57,373 nucleotides of DNA from Nocardia kruczakiae NBRC 101016 (lineage in GTDB: Bacteria; Actinomycetota; Actinomycetes; Mycobacteriales; Mycobacteriaceae): assembly GCF_001612965.1 (NCBI RefSeq), contig NZ_BDBL01000043.1, forward strand, positions 1-57,373, in the 5' to 3' direction. Position 1 is the stretch's first letter. Each line of letters opens with the position of its first letter. The position numbers and the translations under genes were made by a program. This document shows positions 16,726-25,401 of the stretch, one piece after another. Under the pieces are notes generated by a model, which was not told the DNA's origin, did not search any database, and worked only from the letters and a program-made list of their open reading frames with translations.

Positions 16726-17344
16726 GCAGATGAGCCGGAATGGGCTGCCGATCGATCCGCCGGTGTTCGACCGCCAGCCCGGCTCGTTCCAGCGCCTCCG
16801 ATACGTCGTCGACCGGCCGCAACCGGAACCCGTGCGCGGTGAACGGCATCCTCGTCATCGCCGCCGGATCCCCGATACCGACCACCACCCGGCCGCCCGG
16901 GCGCAGCACGCGCGCCAGCTCCACGCAGGCCCGGTCCAGATCATCGACGAAATAGACGGTATTCACCGTGATCACCGCGTCCAGGCTCGCCGAGGCGAGC
17001 GGCAACTCGGTGAGTCCGCCCTCGACGATCCGCAGCCGGCCGGTGCCGATGTCCCGGGCGAAGCGAGCACGGGCCCGGGCCGACATATCCGGAGAGATCT
17101 CCACACCGTGCACGGTCCCGGCCTCGCCGACCTCGCGCAGCAGGATCGACAGTCCCACACCGCCGCCGAAACCGACATCGGCCGCGGCCTGTCCCGCGCG
17201 CACTTCGGCCGCGTCGACCGCGGCGTCGATGGCGAAGCGGTTGGCCCGGTTCAGCATCCGCGCGACCACCTTGCCCAGGACCCCGTGTGGATTGCCCAGC
17301 TGCGCGGCGACCGTGGACATAGCGCGCGTGACAAGGGAATTCAT
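16697..17344 (-). CDS. Class I SAM-dependent methyltransferase
   Basis: A 215-residue methyltransferase. Motif I is AADVGFGGGVGLSILL (about residues 50-65), then VEISPDM for the ribose-binding acidic residue, LPLASASLDAVITVNTVYFV (motif II region) and ARVLRPGGRVVVG (motif III). The N-terminal part resembles lipid- or quinone-type enzymes with LGNPHGVLGKVV. Two in-frame ATGs, 17344 and 17353, are possible starts and neither has a strong ribosome site. Substrate unknown. Confidence 0.8.
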   Translation of the reverse strand: MNSLVTRAMSTVAAQLGNPHGVLGKVVARMLNRANRFAIDAAVDAAEVRAGQAAADVGFGGGVGLSILLREVGEAGTVHGVEISPDMSARARARFARDIGTGRLRIVEGGLTELPLASASLDAVITVNTVYFVDDLDRACVELARVLRPGGRVVVGIGDPAAMTRMPFTAHGFRLRPVDDVSEALERAGLAVEHRRIDRQPIPAHLLIGRRGSED

Positions 17345-17433
17345 GCCACGCATGCTACCGATCCGGAGTACGCCGCACCGGCGCGCGCGGCTCGCCTGCG
17401 GCGCGGATCCACCGCCCGGCCCGGTCGGCGGCC

Positions 17434-17439
17434 TACTCT
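17434..17439 (+). promoter_or_regulatory. -10 box for leaderless VIT1-type gene
   Basis: TACTCT stands six bases before GTG at 17446 with no ribosome binding site, which marks a leaderless start. Confidence 0.5.
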
Positions 17440-17445
17440 GCATCC

Positions 17446-18186
17446 GTGGCCGACTCCGACAATGTGCGCGACACCGGGAGCTGGAAACATCCGCACGAAC
17501 CGCACGGCGGAGGTTTCGCGTCCCGGCTGAACTGGTTGCGCGCCGGGGTGCTGGGCGCCAACGACGGCATCGTGTCGACTGCGGGCCTGGTGGTGGGCGT
17601 CGCCTCGGCCACCGCGGCCACCACACCCATCCTCACCGCGGGTGTGGCCGGGCTGGTCGCGGGTGCGCTGTCGATGGCGGTCGGCGAATACGTCTCGGTG
17701 AGCACGCAGCGCGACAGCGAACGTGCCCTGCTGTCGCTGGAGAAGCGGGAGCTCGCCGAAGACCCCGATTACGAACTCGCCGAGTTGACCCAGATCTATC
17801 GACACAAGGGGCTCACGGAGGCGACCGCGCGGCAGGTCGCGCGGGAATTGACCGCCCACGATGCCTTCGCCGCGCACGCCGAGGCGGAATTGGGCCTGGA
17901 CCCGAACGAGCTGACCAACCCGTGGCAGGCCGCGTTCTCCTCCGCGGTGTCGTTCACCTGCGGCGCTCTGCTGCCGCTGCTCGCGATTCTGCTGCCGCCA
18001 CCGACCTGGCGCATCCCGGTGACCTTCGCCGCGGTGCTGGTGGCGCTGGCCGCGACCGGGTCGGTGAGCGCGCGCCTGGGCGGTGGCAATCCGCGCCGGG
18101 CCGTGCTGCGGGTGGTGATCGGTGGCGCGCTGGCCATGGCGGTGACCTACGGTATCGGCCGGATTCCCGGGGTTTCCACCGGCTAG
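17446..18186 (+). CDS. VIT1/CCC1-family transporter
   Basis: A 246-residue membrane protein of the vacuolar iron transporter family, which moves Fe(II) or Mn(II) out of the cytosol. The family signature GANDGIVSTAGLVVGVASA lies about residues 35-53, then a second helix with AGALSMAVGEYVSVSTQRDSE. A charged cytosolic stretch (about 95-155) carries the acidic residues that bind metal, and three further helices complete the fold. A soluble His-rich N-terminal tail (HPHEPH) precedes helix 1. It probably protects against metal excess. Confidence 0.9.
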   Translation: MADSDNVRDTGSWKHPHEPHGGGFASRLNWLRAGVLGANDGIVSTAGLVVGVASATAATTPILTAGVAGLVAGALSMAVGEYVSVSTQRDSERALLSLEKRELAEDPDYELAELTQIYRHKGLTEATARQVARELTAHDAFAAHAEAELGLDPNELTNPWQAAFSSAVSFTCGALLPLLAILLPPPTWRIPVTFAAVLVALAATGSVSARLGGGNPRRAVLRVVIGGALAMAVTYGIGRIPGVSTG

Positions 18187-18194
18187 TCGCGAAT

Positions 18195-18842
18195 TCAGTT
18201 GTCGCGCACGATGATTCCCGCCGCTCGCGCGAAGGCGGGCGCCATCTCCATCAGCTGGGGTGTGGTGATGATCGTGCCCTTCAGCGTTCCGATATCGGCG
18301 ACGAGGTCCAGCGCCGCCGCACCCCGCAGATCGACATCTGTGAAGGTGGCGCCGTGCAGGGCGACGCCTTCGAGCCGCGATCCGGGGAAATCGACCTTCC
18401 GGAGTGTGGCGGCGGAGAAGTCGGTATCGCGGAAGACGCATTCGGCGAAGGTCACGTTCTGCAGTGTGGCCGCACGGAAGTTCACCGATTCGAATTTGCA
18501 GCCCTCGAAACGGATGCGGCGCAGCTGCGCGTCGACGGCGATCACCCCGGACCACGCCGAGTCGACGAATTCGGCATCCAGCCAACGGGTTTCGCAGGCA
18601 TCGATCCCGATCCACCGCACCCCGCGCAGCCAGACGTCGTCGAACCGGCAGTGGTTCAGACTGCCGCCGCCGAGCACCACACCGGTCAGCGCCGACTCAC
18701 TGAACCAGGAGCCGCCGGCCGACACCTCGTCGACGGAGGTGGCGTCGAGGTGAACCCGCTCGTACTCGGTATCGGGGGCGAGCGGTTCCAGCAGCGGCGT
18801 CAGATTCCGGGCATAGGGCAGGTCGGCGAGGTCGCGAGGCAT
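18195..18842 (-). CDS. Pentapeptide-repeat protein
   Basis: A 215-residue protein built mainly of A(D/N)LXX-type pentapeptide repeats from about residue 50 to 185, for example FRAATLQNVTFAECVFRDTD, which fold as a right-handed quadrilateral beta helix. Some relatives (MfpA, Qnr) mimic DNA and protect gyrase from quinolones, but many have no known role. It lacks the regular dimer-forming tail of MfpA. A leaderless -10 box precedes the ATG. It converges on the VIT1-type gene with 8 bases between the stops. Confidence 0.85.
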   Translation of the reverse strand: MPRDLADLPYARNLTPLLEPLAPDTEYERVHLDATSVDEVSAGGSWFSESALTGVVLGGGSLNHCRFDDVWLRGVRWIGIDACETRWLDAEFVDSAWSGVIAVDAQLRRIRFEGCKFESVNFRAATLQNVTFAECVFRDTDFSAATLRKVDFPGSRLEGVALHGATFTDVDLRGAAALDLVADIGTLKGTIITTPQLMEMAPAFARAAGIIVRDN

Positions 18843-18848
18843 TCCTGC

Positions 18849-18854
18849 ACCCTA
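18849..18854 (-). promoter_or_regulatory. -10 box for leaderless pentapeptide gene
   Basis: On the minus strand TAGGGT stands six bases before the ATG at 18842. Confidence 0.5.
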
Positions 18855-18883
18855 GACATGCGCACCGACAGGTCCACGCCGGC

Positions 18884-19321
18884 TCAGTTCACGAACTCGT
18901 GGTCGGTGCGCACCCTCCCGTCGGGATCGAAGGTCAGCACCTCGAGTCCGGAGCCGGCGACCGTGCCGTCCGCACGCGAGCGCATCACCCAGGTCAGCGC
19001 CACGGCGGCGCCGGCATGCCGCACCGGCTCGCCCTCGGCCTCGAAGAAGTGCTCACCATCGGCGACGAACATCTCGTACGCCCGGGTGACGCGGGCGAAC
19101 ATCGCGTCGTAGCCGCGGACCTCGATCGCCGGGGCGGACACCCCGTACTGGCGGGCGGTACCGCGGATGCCCTCGGGCGGGTTGACCAGGATCTGATAGC
19201 CGTCCTCTGCCCAGACCTCGCGGATCAGCTCGCGGCGCCGGTCGGCATCGGGCTCGTTCCACTGGCCGATCCAACGGTCGAGCAGATTCTTCAGTTCGAT
19301 ATCGGTGGGTTCGTAGCTCAT
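18884..19321 (-). CDS. SnoaL-like/NTF2-fold protein
   Basis: A 145-residue NTF2-like protein with helices at the N-terminus (LLDRWIGQWNEPDADRR) and a curved sheet pocket including FARVTRAYEMFVADGEHFF and ALTWVMRS. Such proteins act as small isomerases, cyclases or binding proteins. The ATG at 19321 is chosen although the frame is open to 19510, because the longer part overlaps the divergent regulator gene. The two are divergent with 85 bases between starts, so the regulator probably controls this gene. Confidence 0.8.
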   Translation of the reverse strand: MSYEPTDIELKNLLDRWIGQWNEPDADRRRELIREVWAEDGYQILVNPPEGIRGTARQYGVSAPAIEVRGYDAMFARVTRAYEMFVADGEHFFEAEGEPVRHAGAAVALTWVMRSRADGTVAGSGLEVLTFDPDGRVRTDHEFVN

Positions 19322-19406
19322 GCCGCCGAGTCTGTCGGCCGGCGCGCACTCACGCGATTCCCCGCAGGGTATGGCGGAGCGCCGCTCCGAAGCCGACGAT
19401 GATCCC

Positions 19407-20192
19407 ATGACGACAGTCGCGCAACCGGGCCCCTTCGCGCAGGAACTGCGACGCTGGCGGGGGCTGCGGCGGTGGAGCCAGCTCGATCTGGCCATCCGCG
19501 CCGACACCACGCAACGCCATCTCAGTTATCTCGAACAGGGCCGTTCCCGGCCGGGTCGCGCCATCGTGCTGCGGCTGGCCGAGTCGCTGGAACTGTCGCT
19601 GCGCGAACGCAATGCGCTGCTGGCGACGGCGGGCTACACCCCCGCCTACGACGAATCCGGTGTCGACGCACCGCAGTTGGCTCCCGTACGCGAGGCCCTG
19701 CGCACGATCCTGTCCGGGCATATGCCCTATCCGGCGCTGATCGCCGACCGCTACGGAAACCTGATCGAGGCGAACGCCGCATTCGACGTCTTCACCGACG
19801 GCTGTGCGCCCGAACTGCTCACCGCGCCGATCAATGTGCGCCGCTTGGCATTACATCCGGACGGTCTGGCGCCGCGAGTGGTCAACTTCGCCGAATGGGG
19901 CCGGCATGTCACCGAATCCATGCGGACACGCAACCGCACATCACCGGACCCGCGCGCCGAGGAACTGGTCGCCGAATTCGAGAGCTATCTCCCGGAGACC
20001 GACCCCGGACCCGGCTACCTCGGCTTCGCGGTGCCGCTGCGACTGCGCAGCGAGGCCGGTGAATTGCGATTGATCACCACGCTCACCTCGTTCGCCACCG
20101 CCACCGACGTCTCGCTGGCGGAACTGCACCTCGAGGCCTTCCTGCCCGCCGACGAGTCCACCGCCGAAGTGCTCCGGCAGCGCGCCGGATGA
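19407..20192 (+). CDS. XRE-family regulator with MmyB-type ligand domain
   Basis: A 261-residue regulator. Residues about 8-65 form an XRE helix-turn-helix with WSQLDLAIRADTTQRHLSYL, and residues 95-255 form the MmyB-like (PAS-like) domain with YPALIADRYGNLIEANAAF, which probably binds a lipid or small ligand. ATG at 19407 sits just before the DNA-binding domain; the frame is open to 19320. It is divergent from a SnoaL-like gene, a common arrangement for this family, where the regulator represses the neighbouring enzyme. Confidence 0.87.
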   Translation: MTTVAQPGPFAQELRRWRGLRRWSQLDLAIRADTTQRHLSYLEQGRSRPGRAIVLRLAESLELSLRERNALLATAGYTPAYDESGVDAPQLAPVREALRTILSGHMPYPALIADRYGNLIEANAAFDVFTDGCAPELLTAPINVRRLALHPDGLAPRVVNFAEWGRHVTESMRTRNRTSPDPRAEELVAEFESYLPETDPGPGYLGFAVPLRLRSEAGELRLITTLTSFATATDVSLAELHLEAFLPADESTAEVLRQRAG

Positions 20193-20223
20193 TCCGGCGC
20201 CGACGATCGGCGGGCTTCGGAAG

Positions 20224-20838
20224 TTAGTGCACCGGTTCGAAATCCACGCGGCCGTCTTCGGTCACCGCATAGATGCCAGAGGCCAGGTCCAGCGCGACCA
20301 CGGTCCGCGCCGCGGCCTCGGCGATATGGATGCGCGGCGGATCGGGCCGGTCCGCGTTCTCGGGATAGTAGGTTCCGGGACCGTAGAACTGGCCGTAGCG
20401 CAGGACGACGCCGCGGACGCCGAGCACCGCATCCTCCAGGAACTGCTTGGCGGCCTGCCCCTCCCCGGTCATCTCCCACGCCACGCTCTGGGCGAGAAAA
20501 CGTTTCGCGCCGGCCGCCTGTGCGGCGGCGAGCAGGTTGGCGGTGCCCTCGCGGCGCATCCGCGAATTCGCCGCCCGGCCGGCGGGCAGATCGGCGGGAT
20601 CGTCGGGCAGGTCGGTGAGCTGATGCATCACCAGATCGGGCGCGAAATCGCGCACCGCCTGTTCCAGCGCCGCCGCGTCGTAGACATCGCAGACGACGGG
20701 CCGGGCGCCGAACTCGGTCAGCATCGCCGCCTTCGACTCCGAGCGCGTGAGCCCGGCGACCTCGAAGCCGGCCGAGACCAGCAGGGGTGTCAGTCTGGCG
20801 CCCAGTACTCCGGTAGCGCCCGCCACAAAGATCCGCAC
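20224..20838 (-). CDS. NAD(P)-binding protein, epimerase-like
   Basis: A 204-residue Rossmann-fold protein. GATGVLGARL (residues 7-16) binds the dinucleotide; DVYDAAALEQAV and VMHQLTDLP follow the epimerase/NmrA pattern. It is short for an NAD-dependent epimerase (usually 280-340 residues) and lacks a clear YxxxK catalytic pair, so it may be a reduced or atypical member. The GTG start has TATCGT eight bases upstream, a weak leaderless box. It is divergent from the PadR regulator and could be one of its targets. Confidence 0.75.
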   Translation of the reverse strand: MRIFVAGATGVLGARLTPLLVSAGFEVAGLTRSESKAAMLTEFGARPVVCDVYDAAALEQAVRDFAPDLVMHQLTDLPDDPADLPAGRAANSRMRREGTANLLAAAQAAGAKRFLAQSVAWEMTGEGQAAKQFLEDAVLGVRGVVLRYGQFYGPGTYYPENADRPDPPRIHIAEAAARTVVALDLASGIYAVTEDGRVDFEPVH

Positions 20839-20982
20839 GACGGATCACGATAACCGCCCGGCGCCGGTCGGCCGGTTCGACACTCTTGACCGCCCCGGGA
20901 CGGCGCCGGCACGCCACCTCCCGGGGCGCTCGTCGTATACACCCCACGCCCCATCACGCAACGGAGACTCTTGCCGCAGCGA

Positions 20983-21012
20983 TACTCGTAGACGTATATT
21001 CGTAGACGAGTA
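20983..21012. promoter_or_regulatory. PadR operator candidate
   Basis: TACTCGT (20983-20989) and ACGAGTA (21006-21012) form a 7-bp inverted repeat, and inside it TCGTAGACG occurs twice (20986-20994 and 21000-21008), 14 bases apart. The right arm abuts the ribosome binding site of the PadR gene. The layout suits autorepression and control of the divergent epimerase-like gene. Confidence 0.5.
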
Positions 21013-21026
21013 AGGAGGTGCGGGCG

Positions 21027-21686
21027 ATGCCCACGAAGCGAAAAGTCGCCAATCTGCTGGCCCTGGCGGTCCTGGCGACGCTGATCGAACGTCCCATGCA
21101 CCGCTACGAGATCGCGGCCCAGATGCGCGAACGCGGCAAGGACCGCGATATGGACATCAAATGGGGGTCGCTCTACACCGTCGTGCAGAACCTCGAGAAG
21201 CACGGATTCGTCGAGGTCATCGGCAGCGAGCGCGACGGCGCCCGGCCCGAGCGGACGATCTACCGGCTCACCGACGCCGGCCGCGCCGAGGCCGAGGACT
21301 GGATCCGCGAACTGATCTCGACCCCGGAACCCGAACCCCATCGGTTCGTGGCGGGCCTGTCCGTGGTGGCCCTGCTGCCGCCGGACGAGGTGATCCCGCT
21401 GCTCGACGAACGCACCCGACTGCTCGCCGCGGAGATCGCCGTGCGGCGCCGCGAAATCGAGGAGCAGACGCGATTTCTGCCCCGGCTCTTCCTGGTCGAG
21501 GCCGAATTCGGCGTGGCGATGCTCGAGGCCGAGGCGGCGTGGGTCGCCGGACTGCGCACCGAACTCGCCTCCGGCACCTTCCCCGACATCGATTTCTGGC
21601 GGCGCGCCCACTCGGAGCAGATTCCGCCCGCCGAGATCGCCGCGATGGTGGAAGGAGGGACGTTCCGACAGCCGACCGCTGACTGA
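21027..21686 (+). CDS. PadR-family transcriptional regulator
   Basis: A 219-residue regulator. The N-terminal winged helix (about residues 10-85) has HRYEIAAQMRERGKDRD and SLYTVVQNLEKHGFVEV, the PadR signature. A C-terminal helical dimerisation arm (about 110-190) follows, as in the longer PadR group. A perfect AAGGAGG lies eight bases before ATG 21027; the GTG at 21018 is too close to it. It is followed, 187 bases later, by an FAD monooxygenase gene on the same strand, its most likely target besides itself. Confidence 0.9.
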   Translation: MPTKRKVANLLALAVLATLIERPMHRYEIAAQMRERGKDRDMDIKWGSLYTVVQNLEKHGFVEVIGSERDGARPERTIYRLTDAGRAEAEDWIRELISTPEPEPHRFVAGLSVVALLPPDEVIPLLDERTRLLAAEIAVRRREIEEQTRFLPRLFLVEAEFGVAMLEAEAAWVAGLRTELASGTFPDIDFWRRAHSEQIPPAEIAAMVEGGTFRQPTAD

Positions 21687-21873
21687 AGTCCAGGACGAAA
21701 ACCGCGATACGAACCGGGCCCGGCGAAGTGCGGCAACACCGCGCCGAGCCCGATCCACCTACCTCTCGAACCGCATTCACGCAGGCGAACCCAGCCCGAG
21801 TATGGCAACTTCAGGATAACTGGGCAGCGCGTGCGCGGATCGGATCGGGTTCATCCACTCGAGGAGAATTCCC

Positions 21874-23082
21874 ATGTCCGCAGTCACATCCGCCCTCGTC
21901 ATCGGGGGCGGCGTCGCCGGCCCCGTCGCCGCCACCGCCCTGCGCGCGGCCGGGATCGAGGCCACCGTCTACGAGGCCTATCCGGGACCGGCCTACAACA
22001 TCGGCAGCGCCCTGGGGTTCGCCCCCAACGGCCTGGCCGCGCTGGACGTCATCGGCGCCGGCGATGCCGTGCGCGCGGTCGCACTGCCGATCCGTCACAT
22101 GGTGATGTCGTTGGGGCACAAGGACATCGAGCTGCCCACCGCCGCCGGCCTGGAACCGCTGCACGCGATCGATCGCAGCGATCTGCACCAGGTGCTACAC
22201 GATCATGCCGTCGATGCCGGTGTGGCCGTCGAATATTCCAAGCGCCTGGTCGGCGTGGAGGAACATCGCGACGGCGTGACCGCTCGGTTCGCCGACGGAT
22301 CCACCGCCACCGCCGACATCATCGTGGGCGCCGACGGCATCAAATCGCGGGTGCGCACGCTCATCGATCCGAACGCCCCGGGGGCCGACTACACCGGCAT
22401 GCTCGGATTCGGCGCCTACACCGAATGCTCGGCTCCGGTCCCCCCGGAGACCATGGTGTTCGCCTACGGCCGCAACGCCTACTATCTGTACTGGTCCATG
22501 CCCGACGGCCGGATCGCCTGGGGCGCGAATCTGCCGCAGAAGCAATATCTTTCGCTGACCGAGGCTCGGGAGGTTCCGGCCGAACAGTGGTTGCGGACGC
22601 TGCGCGAGATCTACGCCGAGGACACCCCCGGCGCCGACCTGGTACGCAATACGCCGCCGGTAGAGCTGGTCGTCACCGGCGGCCTGCACATCATGCCGCC
22701 GGTGCCGCACTGGTATCGCGATCGTATGGTCCTGGTCGGCGACGCGGTGCACGCGCCGTCCAACAGCACCGGCCAGGGAGCGTCACTGGCCATCGAGAGC
22801 GCGATACAGCTCGCTCGGTGTCTGCGCGATTTCGATTCGCCGGCAACGGCTTTCGCCGCCTACGAGCGGATCCGCCGTCCCCGGGTGGAGAAGGTCGCGG
22901 CCCGCGGTGCCAAGATCAACCAGTCGAAGACCGTCGGCCCGGTGATGCGCCGGATGATGCCGCTGGTCATGCCGCTGGCGACCAAACTCTTCAAGATGGA
23001 AGAGGTCATGGCGCGCGAGCAGAGCTACACCATCGACTGGGACGCGCCGGTCGACGAGCGCGCCGAACTCGCCGCCGCGTGA
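21874..23082 (+). CDS. FAD-dependent monooxygenase, PHBH-like
   Basis: A 402-residue group A flavoprotein monooxygenase. GGGVAGPVAATAL (about residues 11-23) binds the FAD ADP part, VGADGIKSRVR (about 151-161) is the DG motif and VGDAVHAPSNSTGQGASLA (about 288-306) is the GD motif. These enzymes hydroxylate or oxidise aromatic or polyketide substrates. A strong GAGGAGA ribosome site precedes the ATG. It follows a PadR regulator, a family often induced by phenolic or antibiotic substrates. No biosynthetic partners are nearby, so detoxification is the simplest guess. Confidence 0.86.
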   Translation: MSAVTSALVIGGGVAGPVAATALRAAGIEATVYEAYPGPAYNIGSALGFAPNGLAALDVIGAGDAVRAVALPIRHMVMSLGHKDIELPTAAGLEPLHAIDRSDLHQVLHDHAVDAGVAVEYSKRLVGVEEHRDGVTARFADGSTATADIIVGADGIKSRVRTLIDPNAPGADYTGMLGFGAYTECSAPVPPETMVFAYGRNAYYLYWSMPDGRIAWGANLPQKQYLSLTEAREVPAEQWLRTLREIYAEDTPGADLVRNTPPVELVVTGGLHIMPPVPHWYRDRMVLVGDAVHAPSNSTGQGASLAIESAIQLARCLRDFDSPATAFAAYERIRRPRVEKVAARGAKINQSKTVGPVMRRMMPLVMPLATKLFKMEEVMAREQSYTIDWDAPVDERAELAAA

Positions 23083-23136
23083 TCGAATCGGTTCGGGAGC
23101 GAGGGTAATTCGCCGCAGCGCTGCGGTCGGCGGTGA

Positions 23137-25170
23137 TCACACCGTCAGCCGCAGCGCCTCCGGTCGTTCCACTTCCTCCAGCAGTTTCGCCGCGATGTTG
23201 TCCAGCGCCCGGTCGAAGAGGGCGCGATCGTCCGGGTCGGCGCAGTCCCAATCGTCGAGATAGCGGCACAGCCACTTGCGCCACGCGGCGAGAATGCGGT
23301 CGTACTCCGCCTGGCCGCTCGCGGTCAATTCCAGTCGGTCGCCGTCCACTTCGATGTAGCCGGATCGAATGGCCTTGTCGTACACCGGTTCCAGCACCTC
23401 CGGCGGCATCCAGTGCGCACGGGCCACCGCTGCCAGATCTGCCGATCCGCGGGCGCGCTGCAACATCTTCACCTGCCCGATGGCCCAGGCCTGATCCCGG
23501 CCGAGCGGGCTGTCGGCGGCCGCCAGGATCCGGGGATCGGGCAGCTCGTCGTCCCGCAACTTGCGTAGCACGTTCGCGAGCGAATGTTCCAGGCGGACAG
23601 TACGATCCGGAGAATCGGGCACCGAGAAGCCGCCGCCCACATCGGCCGCCTCCGCACGGACGCTGTCGCGCAACGGCACCTGTTTGAGAAACCATGCCAC
23701 GACGAAGCCGACCACCGCCACCGGCACCACCCAGCGGAAGACGTAATCGATGGTGTCGGCATAGGCGTCGATGATCGGAATCGCCTGCGCGTACGGAAGC
23801 TGGTGCAGCAGTTGCGGGCTCTGCGCCACCGCGGGCGGCACCCCTGGCACCTCGGTGAGCGCCTGACGCAGATTCGGTTCCAGCTGATTGCTGTAGAGCG
23901 TGCCGAAGATCGCGGTGCCGAAGGTCGACCCGACGGTCCGGAAGAAGGTGACACCCGAGGTGGCGGTGCCCAGGTCCTGATACGGGACGGTGTTCTGCAC
24001 GACGATCGTCAGCACCTGCATCGCCAGGCCGATGCCCAGACCCAGGATCAGCATGTACAGCGATTGCAGCCAGAAGCCCGTGGTCCGGCCCATGGTCGAC
24101 ATCAGATACAGCCCCAGCGCCATGACCGCGGTACCGGCGACCGGGAAATACTTGTAGTAGCCGGTCCGGCCGACCACCTGCCCGGAGATGATCGAGGTGG
24201 TGAACAGGCCGACCACCAACGGCAACGTGCGCAGTCCGGACGCGGTGGCCGAAACACCGTTGACGTACTGCAGATAGGCCGGCAGATAGGTCATCGCGCC
24301 GAGCATCGCGAAGCCCACGATGAAGCTGAGGATCGAACAGACGGTGAAGACGTTGCTGCGGAACAGATGCATCGGCAGCATCGGCTCGGCCGCGCGCGTC
24401 TCGACGACGACGAACGCGGCCAGCAGCACCACCGCGGCCGCGAACAGTCCGATGATCGTCGCCGAACCCCACGGATATTCCTGACCACCCCATTCCAGTC
24501 CCAGGATCAGACAGCTGACACCGATCGCGACCAGCGCGATGCCGGCATAGTCGACCACCGGCCGCACCGCCGCGCGGATCGACGGAATCGCCCGCGCCGC
24601 AACGACGATCATCAGAATCGCCAGCGGCACGTTCACGTAGAAGCACCAGCGCCAGCTGGCATGGTCGGTGAACAGCCCGCCCAGCGTGGGGCCGACCACG
24701 GTGGTGATGCCGAAGACCGCGCCCAGCGCACCCTGATATTTGCCCCGGTCACGCAGCGGGATCACATCGGCGATCAGCGCCATCGAGGTCACCATCAACC
24801 CGCCCGCGCCGACGCCCTGGATACCGCGCGCGACGATCAGCAGCGTCATGCCGTGAGCGAGTCCCGCCACCATCGAGCCGATGATGAAGATCAGGCCACT
24901 GAGCTGGAAGATCAGTTTGCGGCCGAACAGGTCGCCGAATTTGCCGGCCAGCGCGGTGGCGACCGCCTCGGCCAGCAGATATGCCGTCACCACCCAGGCC
25001 ATGTGCCCGGCGCCGCCCAGATCGGCGACGATGGTGGGCAACGCGGTCGACACGATGGTCTGATCCAGCGCGGCCATCAACATCCCCAGCACCACGGTGA
25101 TGAAGACGACGTTGGCGCGGGTATGACTCACGGGTGCGGGCGATTCGGCGACTGCGGCAACACCGGACAT
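23137..25170 (-). CDS. DHA2-family MFS drug exporter with extra C-terminal domain
   Basis: A 677-residue exporter. The first ~500 residues hold 14 membrane segments with DHA2 motifs: LDQTIVSTALPTIVADLG, GKFGDLFGRK (motif A) and RGIQGVGAGGLM. The last ~170 residues are soluble and look like a helical, partly winged-helix domain (RSGYIEVDGDRLELTASGQAEYDRIL), a pattern also known in long mycobacterial exporters such as Rv1877. The substrate is probably a cationic or amphipathic drug driven by proton antiport. ATG 25170 is preceded by CATACT at six bases, close to a leaderless box. Confidence 0.88.
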   Translation of the reverse strand: MSGVAAVAESPAPVSHTRANVVFITVVLGMLMAALDQTIVSTALPTIVADLGGAGHMAWVVTAYLLAEAVATALAGKFGDLFGRKLIFQLSGLIFIIGSMVAGLAHGMTLLIVARGIQGVGAGGLMVTSMALIADVIPLRDRGKYQGALGAVFGITTVVGPTLGGLFTDHASWRWCFYVNVPLAILMIVVAARAIPSIRAAVRPVVDYAGIALVAIGVSCLILGLEWGGQEYPWGSATIIGLFAAAVVLLAAFVVVETRAAEPMLPMHLFRSNVFTVCSILSFIVGFAMLGAMTYLPAYLQYVNGVSATASGLRTLPLVVGLFTTSIISGQVVGRTGYYKYFPVAGTAVMALGLYLMSTMGRTTGFWLQSLYMLILGLGIGLAMQVLTIVVQNTVPYQDLGTATSGVTFFRTVGSTFGTAIFGTLYSNQLEPNLRQALTEVPGVPPAVAQSPQLLHQLPYAQAIPIIDAYADTIDYVFRWVVPVAVVGFVVAWFLKQVPLRDSVRAEAADVGGGFSVPDSPDRTVRLEHSLANVLRKLRDDELPDPRILAAADSPLGRDQAWAIGQVKMLQRARGSADLAAVARAHWMPPEVLEPVYDKAIRSGYIEVDGDRLELTASGQAEYDRILAAWRKWLCRYLDDWDCADPDDRALFDRALDNIAAKLLEEVERPEALRLTV

Positions 25171-25325
25171 TAGCTCAGTATGTGCCCTGAGCCCGATTCG
25201 GTCGGCGCAACACGGCAATACGCCAGCTCGCTCGCCGACACCGCAAATCTACGGCACTCAAATCGGGTGCACCGAGACCACGATCGATACCCTGAGGACA
25301 CTGTGACAGAACCCTACCGCCGGAA

Positions 25326-25341
25326 CTTACTCTGGAGTAAG
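25326..25341. promoter_or_regulatory. Operator-like palindrome upstream of SDR gene
   Basis: CTTACTC and GAGTAAG are perfect 7-bp arms separated by TG, centred about 70 bases before the SDR start. This TTAC-N6-GTAA dyad is typical of a TetR-type operator. No regulator gene is adjacent. Confidence 0.45.
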
Positions 25342-25401
25342 GTCGGGCGGTGAGGATGCGACGAGGCTCCTTTCCCCAACGGTAAACAGTGAGGTCTCAC
25401 C

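Noticed and set aside
23113..23126. CCGCAGCGCTGCGG palindrome after the FAD monooxygenase gene
   Set aside because: No T tract and no spacer for a proper loop; short GC palindromes are expected by chance here.
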